This document shows, piece by piece, positions 1-8,611 of a DNA stretch of 64,000 nucleotides. Where the stretch lies: the NCBI RefSeq assembly GCF_019880245.1, contig NZ_CP082287.1:1-64000 (forward strand), read 5' to 3'. Both the position numbers and the translations under genes were made by a program. The notes beneath the pieces are model-generated. The model was not told the DNA's origin and did no database searches. It saw nothing but the letters and a program-made list of their open reading frames with translations. Within the stretch, counting starts at the first letter, position 1; each line of letters starts with the position of its first letter. The DNA comes from Halobaculum roseum (GTDB taxonomy: Archaea > Halobacteriota > Halobacteria > Halobacteriales > Haloferacaceae).

Positions 1-13
1 GCCCGATGAACAA

Positions 14-200
14 AACGAAAGAAACGAACGCAACGAATAGAACGAATGGGTTGATGGCAACGAGTGAGTTTACTTCAACGAGTGGAACGAACAGTTGGTT
101 TTAACACCGTAGTAATCCTCTCACCGAGTGAAACACCCTCACCGAACGCACCGAACTAAACGACCAAAACGAACAAAACGAACATAACGAAAGGAACGAA
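14..200. repeat. AACGAA iteron-like arrays upstream of parA
   Basis: Two clusters of a short AACGAA-type motif lie before parA. In the first, ACGAA recurs at 15, 24, 33 and 42. In the second, CGA recurs at 143, 152, 161, 170, 179, 188 and 197. The period is exactly 9 bp in both. The second cluster runs up to the parA start codon at 205. Phased short repeats next to a ParA gene are typical of centromere sites or of an autoregulatory operator. That role is inferred; the periodicity is read directly. Confidence 0.7.
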
Positions 201-204
201 GATA

Positions 205-1023
205 ATGGCCGATACCAATACCGCACGAATCACGGTGGCGAATCAGAAGGGGGGCGCGGGGAAGACAACCGACGTCATTCATACTGGCGGCGCACTCGCA
301 GCCCGAGGCCACGACGTCCTCCTCGTCGATATCGACTACCACGGAGGGCTCACCTGCTCGCTTGGTTACAACGATCTGTACTACGACACCGACCGCACAA
401 CGCTGTTCGACGTCCTCGACTTCGACCAGATGGAGTCGGTGAACGACATCATCGTCGAGCACCAGGAATTCGACATCCTTCCCGCCAGCGAGAAGCTGGC
501 GAACAACAAGAACATCCAGACGTTGCTTGAGGCGCCGAAAAGTCGCGAGCGGTTGGAGATGACTCTCGACGAACTCGAGAAGGACTACGACTACATCATC
601 GTCGACACGCCGCCATCACTGAACGTCCTCACCGACAACGCCCTCGTCGCGACCGGCAACGTCGTCATCCCCGTCATCCCAGAGAAGCTCAACGCCAACA
701 GCCTCCAGATTTTCGCAAAGCAGCTGAGCTCCCTCGAACAGGCGTACGGAGACATCAATCGGCTCGCAATTGTCTGTAACCGCGTCGAGCAGAACGCTGA
801 ACACCGCGACACCATCGAGGAGATCAAGTCGGCGTACTCCCTCCCAGTGTTCGAGATTCCGAAGCGGACCGACCTCTCCCAGTCGATCGGTGATGGGGTG
901 TCCGTCTTCGGATTCGGCAAAGAGAACCAGCGCGTCGAGGATGCACGCGACCTGTTCAACGAGATCGCCGACCTGTTCAACGAGACGTTCGAGAAGACCG
1001 CACCCGAGGAGGTGAAAGCATGA
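205..1023 (+). CDS. parA: ParA-family partition ATPase
   Basis: A 272-residue P-loop ATPase of the ParA/Soj/MinD class, which segregates plasmid copies by ATP-dependent DNA binding with a centromere-binding partner. The N-terminus carries the deviant Walker A motif KGGAGKTT (residues 15-22) with its signature lysine. The A' motif VLLVDID follows at about 41-47, and Walker B IIVDTPPS at about 132-139. The segment just after Walker A departs from the usual NLG pattern (DVIHTGG). It overlaps the next gene by 4 bp (ATGA), so the two are translationally coupled. The ATG start sits directly after a 9-bp-periodic AACGAA array, which suggests autoregulation. The family assignment is firm; the plasmid partition role is inferred from context. 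Confidence 0.92.
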   Translation: MADTNTARITVANQKGGAGKTTDVIHTGGALAARGHDVLLVDIDYHGGLTCSLGYNDLYYDTDRTTLFDVLDFDQMESVNDIIVEHQEFDILPASEKLANNKNIQTLLEAPKSRERLEMTLDELEKDYDYIIVDTPPSLNVLTDNALVATGNVVIPVIPEKLNANSLQIFAKQLSSLEQAYGDINRLAIVCNRVEQNAEHRDTIEEIKSAYSLPVFEIPKRTDLSQSIGDGVSVFGFGKENQRVEDARDLFNEIADLFNETFEKTAPEEVKA

Positions 1024-1427
1024 GCGACGGCTGGGGTGATGCTTCCGGCATCGAGGGCAACTACGAAGAGGAGGACGATGAGGTCGATACCAGCGAAACG
1101 AGTGAGGTGAGTGAAACGGTGGAAACCAGTTCATCAACCGAAACGACCGAATCGACTTCAACGAGTGAAACGAACGAAACGAGCAAAACGAAGACGAACA
1201 TCAAGGACGAGTGGAACGGGCGGACGATCTACATTCCCGACGATGTCCTCGACGAGATGGAGGATACCTACCTTGAGTCCCAGCTAAAGCTCCGCAAGGC
1301 GGGGCAGGACGAGTTCAAAAAGAACCGCCACTTCTACCCGCTACTCGTCCAGTTCGGGGTAGAAGCGCTCTCTGATGCGGATGCTGAGGAAATTCAGGCT
1401 CGGCTATCGGAACTCGGAGACGAATGA
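1020..1427 (+). CDS. ParA partner, putative centromere-binding protein
   Basis: A 135-residue acidic protein translated from an ATGA overlap with parA, the place where a ParB-like centromere-binding partner is expected. Residues 1-60 are low-complexity and rich in Ser, Glu and Thr, with a repeating Thr-(Ser/Asn)-Glu pattern. The rest (about 65-135) is a compact helical domain beginning with the strand-like RTIYIPDDVLDEM and ending in KKNRHFYPLLVQFGVEAL, reminiscent of small DNA-binding partners. The Thr/Ser/Glu stretch is encoded by the same 9-bp AACGAA-type array that precedes parA. No recognised ParB or CopG signature is visible, so the role rests on position. Confidence 0.7.
   Translation: MSDGWGDASGIEGNYEEEDDEVDTSETSEVSETVETSSSTETTESTSTSETNETSKTKTNIKDEWNGRTIYIPDDVLDEMEDTYLESQLKLRKAGQDEFKKNRHFYPLLVQFGVEALSDADAEEIQARLSELGDE
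1144..1195. repeat. AACGAA array inside the parA partner gene
   Basis: CGA recurs at 1144, 1153, 1162, 1171, 1180 and 1189 with a strict 9-bp period, in the reading frame of the ParA partner. It encodes alternating Thr, Ser/Asn and Glu/Lys. Motif and phase match the array upstream of parA. It may be a second protein-binding block placed within a tolerant linker, or simply the coding consequence of a Thr-rich repeat. Confidence 0.6.
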
Positions 1428-1546
1428 CCTCGCGCAGAGCGAGGGCCGAGAGGAGTTGAGACTAGTGCTCTCAATGCATGGAACGGATGCAGTGGGGAAT
1501 TGCTACTGTCTCCAGTACTGTGATCGGTAGACAGTGTGAGTGTGTC

Positions 1547-2344
1547 TCACTGTGAGCGGATGCGGTCGGTACGCTCTGTGGGTGTCCGACTTTCCCCGAA
1601 GACCTGTTCGATCACCCACTGCTCCGCATGGCGGAGACGGTATCGAAGCGTCGACTTTGGGATGCCGAGTTCGTCTGCGACCGCGCCGAGTGATACCCCC
1701 CGCGGCGTTTCGTAGTATCCAAGCTCAACAGCCGTCTCAATCGCGTGGCGCTGGTCAGGGGAGAGAACAGTCTGCGAGACATCAACCGTCGACCACAATG
1801 AAGGGGCTCCAGCTTGTTTCAACGACAGGCTGACGCCACTCGGCAGTCCATCTTGAAGACGGTCGAAAATCTCCCCACCAGAAGCATCACCGGGGAGAAG
1901 GACGCGCCACTCGTACACGTTTCTCCGCCGTCGTGCGTCGAACAGTGGTCCTTCGCCAATCGTTCGGGTGACGAGGTGCGGGACGGAGTGACAGTACCGC
2001 CCGCCGGAGGTGTACGCGTACACAAGGAGACTCTCGGTACCGTCCTCGATCACCTCGTACTCGGTCTCGTAGCTACAGTTTGGATGCTCCCCGAGACACT
2101 CGTTGCATATCGTGGTGTCTGTCACGACCGCTTCCAATCGATTCAACGTCTCGCTTGAACCCACAAAGCGGTCGACGCGCCACAATCCCGTGTTGGATAC
2201 TGAGACGCGTAGCGCACGACCGATGAGATCCGGATTGTCGATGAAAATATCCATCACTGGATCGGCTCCACGGTCGTACTCAGCGGACAAGACGTACTCG
2301 CGCATATGCAATATCATAGTCGAACAATCAAACAGTTTTCGCAC
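1547..2344 (-). CDS. HTH-10 (bacterio-opsin activator type) transcription regulator
   Basis: A 265-residue protein of the haloarchaeal Bat-like regulator family. The N-terminal part (about 1-190) matches the layout of the bacterio-opsin activator sensor-like domain. The C-terminus (about 195-250) is the HTH-10 DNA-binding domain, recognisable from DQRHAIETAVELGYYETPRG followed by VADELGIPKSTLRYRLRHAE. It is transcribed away from the adenine-deaminase-like gene with a gap of about 180 bp, so it may control that gene, though no operator is visible. The effector is unknown. The ATG start gives a family-typical length. Confidence 0.85.
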   Translation of the reverse strand: MRKLFDCSTMILHMREYVLSAEYDRGADPVMDIFIDNPDLIGRALRVSVSNTGLWRVDRFVGSSETLNRLEAVVTDTTICNECLGEHPNCSYETEYEVIEDGTESLLVYAYTSGGRYCHSVPHLVTRTIGEGPLFDARRRRNVYEWRVLLPGDASGGEIFDRLQDGLPSGVSLSLKQAGAPSLWSTVDVSQTVLSPDQRHAIETAVELGYYETPRGVSLGAVADELGIPKSTLRYRLRHAEQWVIEQVFGESRTPTERTDRIRSQ

Positions 2345-2525
2345 GCCTACAGATGAAACTGCGGGCGTCGTTGCGTATACGCAATTATAACGTTAACTAC
2401 CAGCCGAACAACCTCTCTGATATGCACGACGCTACTACCAACAATAGGACGATCGACCGCTGTGGAACGCTGAAACCCATAGTGAGCGAACTCTCGAGAA
2501 ACCGAATTTCGGGAGGGCCAGGCAG

Positions 2526-4250
2526 ATGAATCCGCTTCAAGCCGTTGCACTCGGAGAGTCGAATGCCGACCTCATCATCTCAGGTGGAGACGTACTGATT
2601 CCTGAGACGGGCGAGTTGTCTGCACGTGACGTCGCCATCAAAAACGAGCGAGTCGCAGCGCTTCCCGACGATGCGACGCCGATCATCGGGGAAAACACGA
2701 CGGTTCTCGACGCCACAGGGCAGGTCGTCACGCCAGGATTCATCAACGCCCACGTACACGTTGATTCCTTCCAGCCGTTCGAACAGACGTACCACTATGC
2801 ACTCGCGGGGGGGACCACGGCTGTCGTTACCGAAACTAGTGAGTTCGGGAGTAGCTTTGGCGCGGCTGGTGTCCGCCACCTCCTCGACGCGACGGCCGAG
2901 CTACCTGTTGCGGTCTTCGCGACCGTGCCGCCACAGCAGTTGTTCGATCTCTTCGACCCCCAACGAGCTGACGAGACAGCCACGGACGAACTCGTCGACC
3001 TGCTCACAGTCGAGCGAGTCGTCGGCGTCGGAGAGACCGCTTGGGTTCAGATAGTCGGACGTAACTCGCCATCCGAGGCGTTATACGAACGCGCTCAACA
3101 GGAGAACAAACGGATTGGAGGGCACGGGACAGGGTGTTCGGGTGACGAACTGACGGCGTTCGCATCGGTCGTCACGAACGACCACGAGGCCATTTCGAGC
3201 GAACAGCTGATCGAACGGCTGGAAAACGGGATACACGCCGTTGGGCGATACGGATCGTTCCGGGATGACATCGGGATACTGGCAGACGCCTATCAACAAA
3301 TCGGCTCGCATGAACTGTCGCTCTCAACTGACTGGATCTGGCCTGAGGATATCGTCGATGATGGCTACATGGACGCAGTGATTCGCCGCGCTATCGAGGA
3401 GGGCGTCGACCCAGCAGACGCAATCCGAATGGCGACGCTCAATCCTGCTCGTCACTTTGGTCTCGACGGACGCGGCTCGCTCACTCCTGGCCATATCGCC
3501 GATATCGTCCTTCTCGATGACCTCGAAACAGTCGAGGTCGATACCGTGGTCAGCGGTGGTGATGTCGTTGTTCGTGACGGAGAACCACGCGTCGAGCCCC
3601 GACCACACGAGTATCCAGAATCGTTCTGTAACTCGGTGAACGTCGACCTGAACGACGTACTTCACGTTCCCGAAACCGCAGCGACGGAAGGTGCCGTGAG
3701 AGCGATCAAACACGAGCACGGACCGATATCGAGCGAAACAACAGTTGAACCACGAGTCGAGAACGGACAGCTCGTTGCTGCACCCGAACGAGACGTACTC
3801 AAGATTTCGCTCCTGGACAGGCAGCCAGAACACGATGAAACAGGGTTTACTGGGTTCATCACCGGGCTGGGCCTTGAGGAAGGTGCCGTTGCAACCACTC
3901 ACACATGGCAAACACCGGGACTGGTCGCTGTCGGCGCAAGCGACGACGCGATGCAAACTGCGGTCAACCAAGTTGCCGAAATGAACGGTGGTTGGGCGGT
4001 CGTCGGTCAGGACTCGGTTCGAGCGACGTTCCCGACTCCGATTGGGGCACGGTGTGCAGATCGAGAGGTGGCCGAAACTGCGGAGGCGTTCGGCGAGATC
4101 GAAGCCGCCGTCAATGAACTCGGGGCGACAGGCGGTAATCCGATGCTCGCACTCCAGTCACTTTCGTTTACTGGGGTGCCGTCCCTTCGGATGTCCGTCT
4201 CGGGATACGCGAACGTTCTGACTCGTGAGACAGTCGGGCTCACAATATAG
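2526..4250 (+). CDS. ade: Adenine deaminase-like amidohydrolase
   Basis: A 574-residue metal-dependent amidohydrolase of the adenine deaminase family, which converts adenine to hypoxanthine in purine salvage. Visible features are the metal-binding AHVHVD (His76, His78) after VTPGFIN, the family glutamate in GVGETA, a GH followed by GTGCSGDELTAF, TNDHEAIS, and the segment DAIRMATLNPARHFGL. The C-terminal domain with TGVPSLRMS resembles the family's end, so the gene is full length. The usual TDDR-P and GHID segments appear as STDWIWPED and DGYMD, so substrate choice may differ from adenine. The IS4-type transposase gene begins 18 bp after the stop. Confidence 0.82.
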   Translation: MNPLQAVALGESNADLIISGGDVLIPETGELSARDVAIKNERVAALPDDATPIIGENTTVLDATGQVVTPGFINAHVHVDSFQPFEQTYHYALAGGTTAVVTETSEFGSSFGAAGVRHLLDATAELPVAVFATVPPQQLFDLFDPQRADETATDELVDLLTVERVVGVGETAWVQIVGRNSPSEALYERAQQENKRIGGHGTGCSGDELTAFASVVTNDHEAISSEQLIERLENGIHAVGRYGSFRDDIGILADAYQQIGSHELSLSTDWIWPEDIVDDGYMDAVIRRAIEEGVDPADAIRMATLNPARHFGLDGRGSLTPGHIADIVLLDDLETVEVDTVVSGGDVVVRDGEPRVEPRPHEYPESFCNSVNVDLNDVLHVPETAATEGAVRAIKHEHGPISSETTVEPRVENGQLVAAPERDVLKISLLDRQPEHDETGFTGFITGLGLEEGAVATTHTWQTPGLVAVGASDDAMQTAVNQVAEMNGGWAVVGQDSVRATFPTPIGARCADREVAETAEAFGEIEAAVNELGATGGNPMLALQSLSFTGVPSLRMSVSGYANVLTRETVGLTI

Positions 4251-4267
4251 TACGTCAGTGTCTCGTA

Positions 4268-5944
4268 GTGGTTTCGACGCCTGTATCTCGCCGAACGGTC
4301 TTTCGACGGCTCGCCCAACGTTCTTTTGTCGAGTGGCCGGTGTATGATTCGACACCGCTGTACGATCGAACCTCGCTTGCCGGATTAGAATCTGATGTCC
4401 GGACGGTCTCGGAGATGTGGTTCGGCTCCGAGAGCCATAACTCGGTCGTGGAGTTCGTCTGGTCACTCCCGCTTGCCTACTTCCGGTTCGACGCTCACGA
4501 CTGCTATGGAGGGGCGACACGCTATCAGATGGACACTCTCTTTCGGGTGTTCGTCCTGAAGGAACTCCACGGGTGGGACCACGAAACACCCTTGGTCGAG
4601 TATCTCGATTCCCACTCCAACCTCTGCGAGGAACTTGGATTGGACACGGTGCCAGACCAGTCAACGCTGTGGCGCAGCTGGAACAAACGCTTCACAGCTG
4701 ACCTTCGCGAGACGGTCGAGGCCGCTGCTCGAACGGTCCTGATTAAAGCCCAGAACGAGGGCGTCGACGTTCCCCGTGAACCGGAGCGAAAGCTTCGACA
4801 CCGCCTCGACGATTCTGACGAACCGAAACCCGACGATCAGACTGTCCTTGAGCAGGCGGAGAAGCTCACTGACCACGTCAGTCGCGTCGTCTTTCCCGCC
4901 TTCTCCTTAGACCGTGACGAGGGCTGTGAGATACACGAGAACGCATATTGGGACCTACAAACGTATCTGGGCCTCCGAGAAAACTTAGCCGCCAACGAGG
5001 GCGCTCGCAGCTTCACTTACGAATCGACTAGAGAGCGAACACCACTGGGCCACGCTCATCGTGAACACCTTCGAGACCTCTCCATCGAACAGATTCGGGA
5101 AATGTACCGACAGGCTATCGGCCGATTGTTGGGCGAGGCGGCGGAGACGGAGGAGTTCCTTCGAGCTGGTATCGTCGCCATCGACATCACCGAAGCCGAG
5201 CCGTTCACAGGCGACCGCACAGGCCATGAAGACGAGATTCTCGGGACCAAAGAGCAGAGCGATGAGTACGCCTATCAGTGGGCGACGGTGCAGTTAGTCG
5301 GCAATGCGGTCCCGATTGTCCTGGACGCTCGTCCCGTACGTAGAGGCGAGAGTCGCTTGGAGATTGTCGAAGACCTGCTCGACTCGGCTGAAGAACTCGT
5401 CCACGTCGACAATGTGCTGATGGACCGGGAGTTCGACAGCCAACACGTCCTAGAGATGGTCAGCCAACGCGGGCTCACGTACGTCGTTCCGAAGCGGATG
5501 CAGACCAGCGAGAAGGCCCAGGCAAAGCGGTTACTCCAGTGCGATCAAGATCGGTACGAGACGGACCGTAAACTCCATCTCGGCAAGAATGAGTGGCACG
5601 AGACGACGCTGATCTATCGGCGAAAAGAGGACTCAGACCACGACGACCACCGTCAGTATTCGGTGTTCATGACGAACCGAGGGAGCGGGCACCTCACGGA
5701 GTACGGCTACCGGTGGGAAATCGAGAGTGGGTACAGGTCGATTAAGCGATTCATGGCCGCGACGACATCGAAAAATTTCGGACTCCGCTTCTTCTACTTC
5801 GCGTTTGCGTGTCTCCTGTACTCGATTTGGCGAGCGGTTGATTTGCTCGTCCAGGTCGAGTTGACAGGTGAGTACGAGCATTCGCCGATCGTGACGGCTT
5901 ATAACACATTGACGCTGCTGAAGAAGGAAACTGGGATCGGATAG
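4268..5944 (+). CDS. IS4-superfamily DDE transposase
   Basis: A transposase of 558 residues if the GTG at 4268 is used; the next in-frame ATG is at 4415. The IS4 YREK signature is exact near the C-terminus: in YGYRWEIESGYRSIK the spacing is Y-x2-R-x3-E-x6-K. The first DDE aspartate is probably in VAIDITEAEPF, and the second in VDNVLMDREFD. Very little DNA separates it from the ade gene, and I could not find terminal inverted repeats on either side. It may be a truncated or immobile element, or have short or imperfect ends. It encodes no accessory protein. Confidence 0.85.
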   Translation: MVSTPVSRRTVFRRLAQRSFVEWPVYDSTPLYDRTSLAGLESDVRTVSEMWFGSESHNSVVEFVWSLPLAYFRFDAHDCYGGATRYQMDTLFRVFVLKELHGWDHETPLVEYLDSHSNLCEELGLDTVPDQSTLWRSWNKRFTADLRETVEAAARTVLIKAQNEGVDVPREPERKLRHRLDDSDEPKPDDQTVLEQAEKLTDHVSRVVFPAFSLDRDEGCEIHENAYWDLQTYLGLRENLAANEGARSFTYESTRERTPLGHAHREHLRDLSIEQIREMYRQAIGRLLGEAAETEEFLRAGIVAIDITEAEPFTGDRTGHEDEILGTKEQSDEYAYQWATVQLVGNAVPIVLDARPVRRGESRLEIVEDLLDSAEELVHVDNVLMDREFDSQHVLEMVSQRGLTYVVPKRMQTSEKAQAKRLLQCDQDRYETDRKLHLGKNEWHETTLIYRRKEDSDHDDHRQYSVFMTNRGSGHLTEYGYRWEIESGYRSIKRFMAATTSKNFGLRFFYFAFACLLYSIWRAVDLLVQVELTGEYEHSPIVTAYNTLTLLKKETGIG

Positions 5945-6397
5945 CAGGGCCCTCGCTCCTGGGTGAGCGCAGATTCCCGAGTGGCAACGCTATCGAGAAT
6001 CTCGGGAAAACGACTATCTGGTTGTTAGTACGACAGGAAGAAGCGAACGAAGGGTGATCTGAAGCAGCTTCTGTTCACTGATTCGGCTGAAAACACGCAT
6101 CATAGGCCCGCTAAACCCGGTGTAGTCGCAACTTCCAAAGGGCCGATATTTTGTATAGCGATATACGATTTATATTTTCCTGTAGTGCCGAATTCCGGCG
6201 CTAAGAGACTCCAGATCCTCGAATTCTCCCGATGGGCCGAATACAGCAAGTGGTCCTGATTATGCCCGTAATCACGACCACTTTGAAGTACCCCGACGCC
6301 GTCGGTGAAGCACGAATGCTGCAACCGCCTCATGACGGCGCTTCCCCCGGGGTAGAGGACCCGAGACCGGTCCCGCAGGACGGTGGAGGGCCGGTGG
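5945..6397. other. Intergenic region upstream of the integrase
   Basis: No convincing gene. The stretch holds an AT-rich patch around 6145-6180 containing the small palindrome GTATA-GCGA-TATAC (6153-6166), which could be promoter or operator DNA for the integrase. No tRNA 3' end or obvious att core was recognised, although an attachment site next to a tyrosine integrase would be expected here or on the far side of the cargo. Confidence 0.4.
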
Positions 6398-7624
6398 ATG
6401 CCTGATCGAGCGCTTTCGACGCCGCTCGACGACAGCTTCGAGCGCTACCTCCAGGACAAGGGGAAAGGCCGCGGAGGCGACGGCGGGAACTATCGACGAA
6501 ACGCTGCACGCGAGCTGGAGCGATTCGCCGAGTGGACCGCCGGCGACCGCGGCGACGACGACTGGACCGGGATCGTCCCCGACGACGTCGACCGGGAGCC
6601 GACCTTCGACGATCTCGACGAACGCGTGTTCCGGGAGTACGCCCGGCATCTCGGTGGAGATCGGGGACTCAAGCAGAACACGGTACAAACCTATTACCGC
6701 TATATCTCTGCGTGGTGTGGCTGGTGCGTCAACGAGGGATATCTCGAAGCGCATTACGCGCAGCGGGCGAGTGCGATGGCGCCGCTCCCGGAGGACGACG
6801 GCCGCAAGCCCGGCGACCAACAGGCCTGGACGTCCAAACAGCGCCACGCCCTCACCCGCCACGTCGACGAACGGGCCCGCGACGCCGTCGAGGCGTACAC
6901 GATACTCCCAGAGGATACTGACCCCCTCGACAAGCAGCGGGGACGCTACGCAGGCCTGAAGGCGGCTCGTGACCGGGCTCTGGTGTTCGTCCTCGCGTAT
7001 ACCGCCGTCCGCGTCGGCGAACTCCTCCGCGATCCGAACGACCCGCGCCGGCGCGGCGTCCGCTGGGAGGACCTCTCCCTCGACGACGGCAGTATGGACG
7101 TCTACCGGAAGAAACAGCAGTGGGACGCCGCGAGTCTCCCCGATCCAGTGATTTCCCCGCTGCGAAGCTATCGCCAGCTGATGGACCCGCCGACCGAGCG
7201 GTGGCCGGTGTTTCCGACGTTCGACCAACGGACGCTCGCGGAGCTCGTCCGGGAAGAGCTCGCCGACCGAGGGGAACCCCCAGAGGCAATTACTGAGCGG
7301 CGTGATGAGCACGCTCGAGACCTCCTGCTGGCGCTCGATGAGGATATTCGGCCGCCGTCGATCACGACGGACGGCGCACGGTCGATTCTCCAACGGCTCT
7401 CGGAGAGCGCAGAGATCGATATCGACCATCCGAAACACGATTATCTTGCTCCGCACGGTGGTCGACGTGGGATGGGGGAGGTACTTGTCCGCGCGTTTGG
7501 GTACACGGTCGCTGCCCGCTACTTAGATAACTCCGAGGAGATGGTTCGGGAGCGCTACTCACATATCGAAGCGGGAGAACTTGGAGATGTGGCGACGGAA
7601 GCTCTCAATGAAATCGATTCTTAG
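6398..7624 (+). CDS. Tyrosine recombinase / phage-type integrase
   Basis: A site-specific recombinase of about 408 residues. ATG 6398 is preferred over the upstream GTG 6383 because a GGAGG ribosome site precedes it. The N-terminal half is the SAM-like core-binding domain (SFERYLQDK to about residue 130). The catalytic domain shows Arg205 in AVRVGELL, the HxxR box at His353-Arg356 in PHGGRRGMGE, and the nucleophile Tyr387 in RERYSHIEAGE. All main catalytic residues are present, so it should be active. It stands at the left border of a more AT-rich island (7689-13233) and probably mobilised it. Confidence 0.9.
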   Translation: MPDRALSTPLDDSFERYLQDKGKGRGGDGGNYRRNAARELERFAEWTAGDRGDDDWTGIVPDDVDREPTFDDLDERVFREYARHLGGDRGLKQNTVQTYYRYISAWCGWCVNEGYLEAHYAQRASAMAPLPEDDGRKPGDQQAWTSKQRHALTRHVDERARDAVEAYTILPEDTDPLDKQRGRYAGLKAARDRALVFVLAYTAVRVGELLRDPNDPRRRGVRWEDLSLDDGSMDVYRKKQQWDAASLPDPVISPLRSYRQLMDPPTERWPVFPTFDQRTLAELVREELADRGEPPEAITERRDEHARDLLLALDEDIRPPSITTDGARSILQRLSESAEIDIDHPKHDYLAPHGGRRGMGEVLVRAFGYTVAARYLDNSEEMVRERYSHIEAGELGDVATEALNEIDS

Positions 7625-7688
7625 GTTGGTATTCCGCCTCTCTCAATAACCAATATTTCTATTCAGCACCCTGCTCGAATAAGAACAG

Positions 7689-8528
7689 ATGGATTGTCCT
7701 CAGTGCTCAAAATCCTTCTCGAATTCAGATGGGCTGGTTACTCATCTGACGAACGCCCACAATATTTCAAGAATTGAGGCTAGAGAGAGGGTTATTGAAC
7801 TTTCTGATTCTAGAGATTCTGACCAGGAGGAAACTCCAGCAAATTCGCCTGGAAAGGATGCTGCGTCCAACTCGGACCGCCAGGTGATGCTCAATCGTTT
7901 CCGCCGACAATATGACGTACTCGGACGAATGCCGACGCCTCACGAATTAGATGAGATAGATGGATACAGTCGCGAAGACTATATCAATGAGTTCGGCTCC
8001 GTGTACGGTACAGCTGTCTTCGCTGGGCTGACTGATCTTGAACCCGGAAGGTACGATCATGATGCGGATGGATCGAAACAATACAGCGAGTGGGATCTCA
8101 TTAGTGAGCTCTGGCGAATCTTTGAGTTGACAGGCAAAGCGTCGGTTCGAATGATGGATCACGCCGGCAAGTACAGTAGTCAAACCTACCAGTACCGATT
8201 TGGGAGCTGGTCGGAAGCCCTGAATAGAGCGAATATTGACGGCCCAGACCCGTCCATTCCGGCAAATCGTGACTCTCGGCAGAAGCACTACGCAAGCGCA
8301 GAGTGGAAAGAACTCCGTACACAGGCACTAAAACGAGATGACTATGAGTGCCAATCGTGTGGGATTTCTGAAGAAAAGCATCAAGAGAAATTTGGTGTCG
8401 GATTGAACGTGCATCATTTGACTGATATTGCAGAATTCGAAGACCCGGCCAATGCCGATGTTGTAGAGAACTTAGAGACACTTTGTGCAGAATGCCACGG
8501 AGAACACCATCCGTTCTCTGAAAAATAG
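7689..8528 (+). CDS. HNH endonuclease with zinc finger and homing-endonuclease-associated repeats
   Basis: A 279-residue protein. Residues 1-25 form a C2H2 zinc finger (CPQCSKSF...HLTNAH). Two segments at about 60-110 and 130-185 resemble the homing-endonuclease-associated repeat, with WRIFELTGKAS followed by YRFGSWSEALNRANI as the clearest one. The C-terminus is an HNH nuclease: WKELRTQALKRDDYECQSCG, NVHHLTDIAEF, then NLETLCAECHGEHH, with a CxxC-CxxC zinc knot. The likely activity is metal-dependent DNA cleavage. Its base composition is more AT-rich than the conjugation genes. It is the first gene after the integrase and may be a defence nuclease. Confidence 0.85.
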   Translation: MDCPQCSKSFSNSDGLVTHLTNAHNISRIEARERVIELSDSRDSDQEETPANSPGKDAASNSDRQVMLNRFRRQYDVLGRMPTPHELDEIDGYSREDYINEFGSVYGTAVFAGLTDLEPGRYDHDADGSKQYSEWDLISELWRIFELTGKASVRMMDHAGKYSSQTYQYRFGSWSEALNRANIDGPDPSIPANRDSRQKHYASAEWKELRTQALKRDDYECQSCGISEEKHQEKFGVGLNVHHLTDIAEFEDPANADVVENLETLCAECHGEHHPFSEK

Positions 8529-8611
8529 AATCCTCATTCCCATTTTATCTCGGCATATTCTCTTGTCATCTGTAATCCGGAACAGCGGAAAGTTCAAGCA
8601 GACCACGTATT

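Noticed and set aside
6272-7456. A 394-residue open frame on the minus strand opposite the integrase
   Set aside because: The plus-strand integrase has all catalytic residues; the antisense frame has no recognisable domain and atypical composition.
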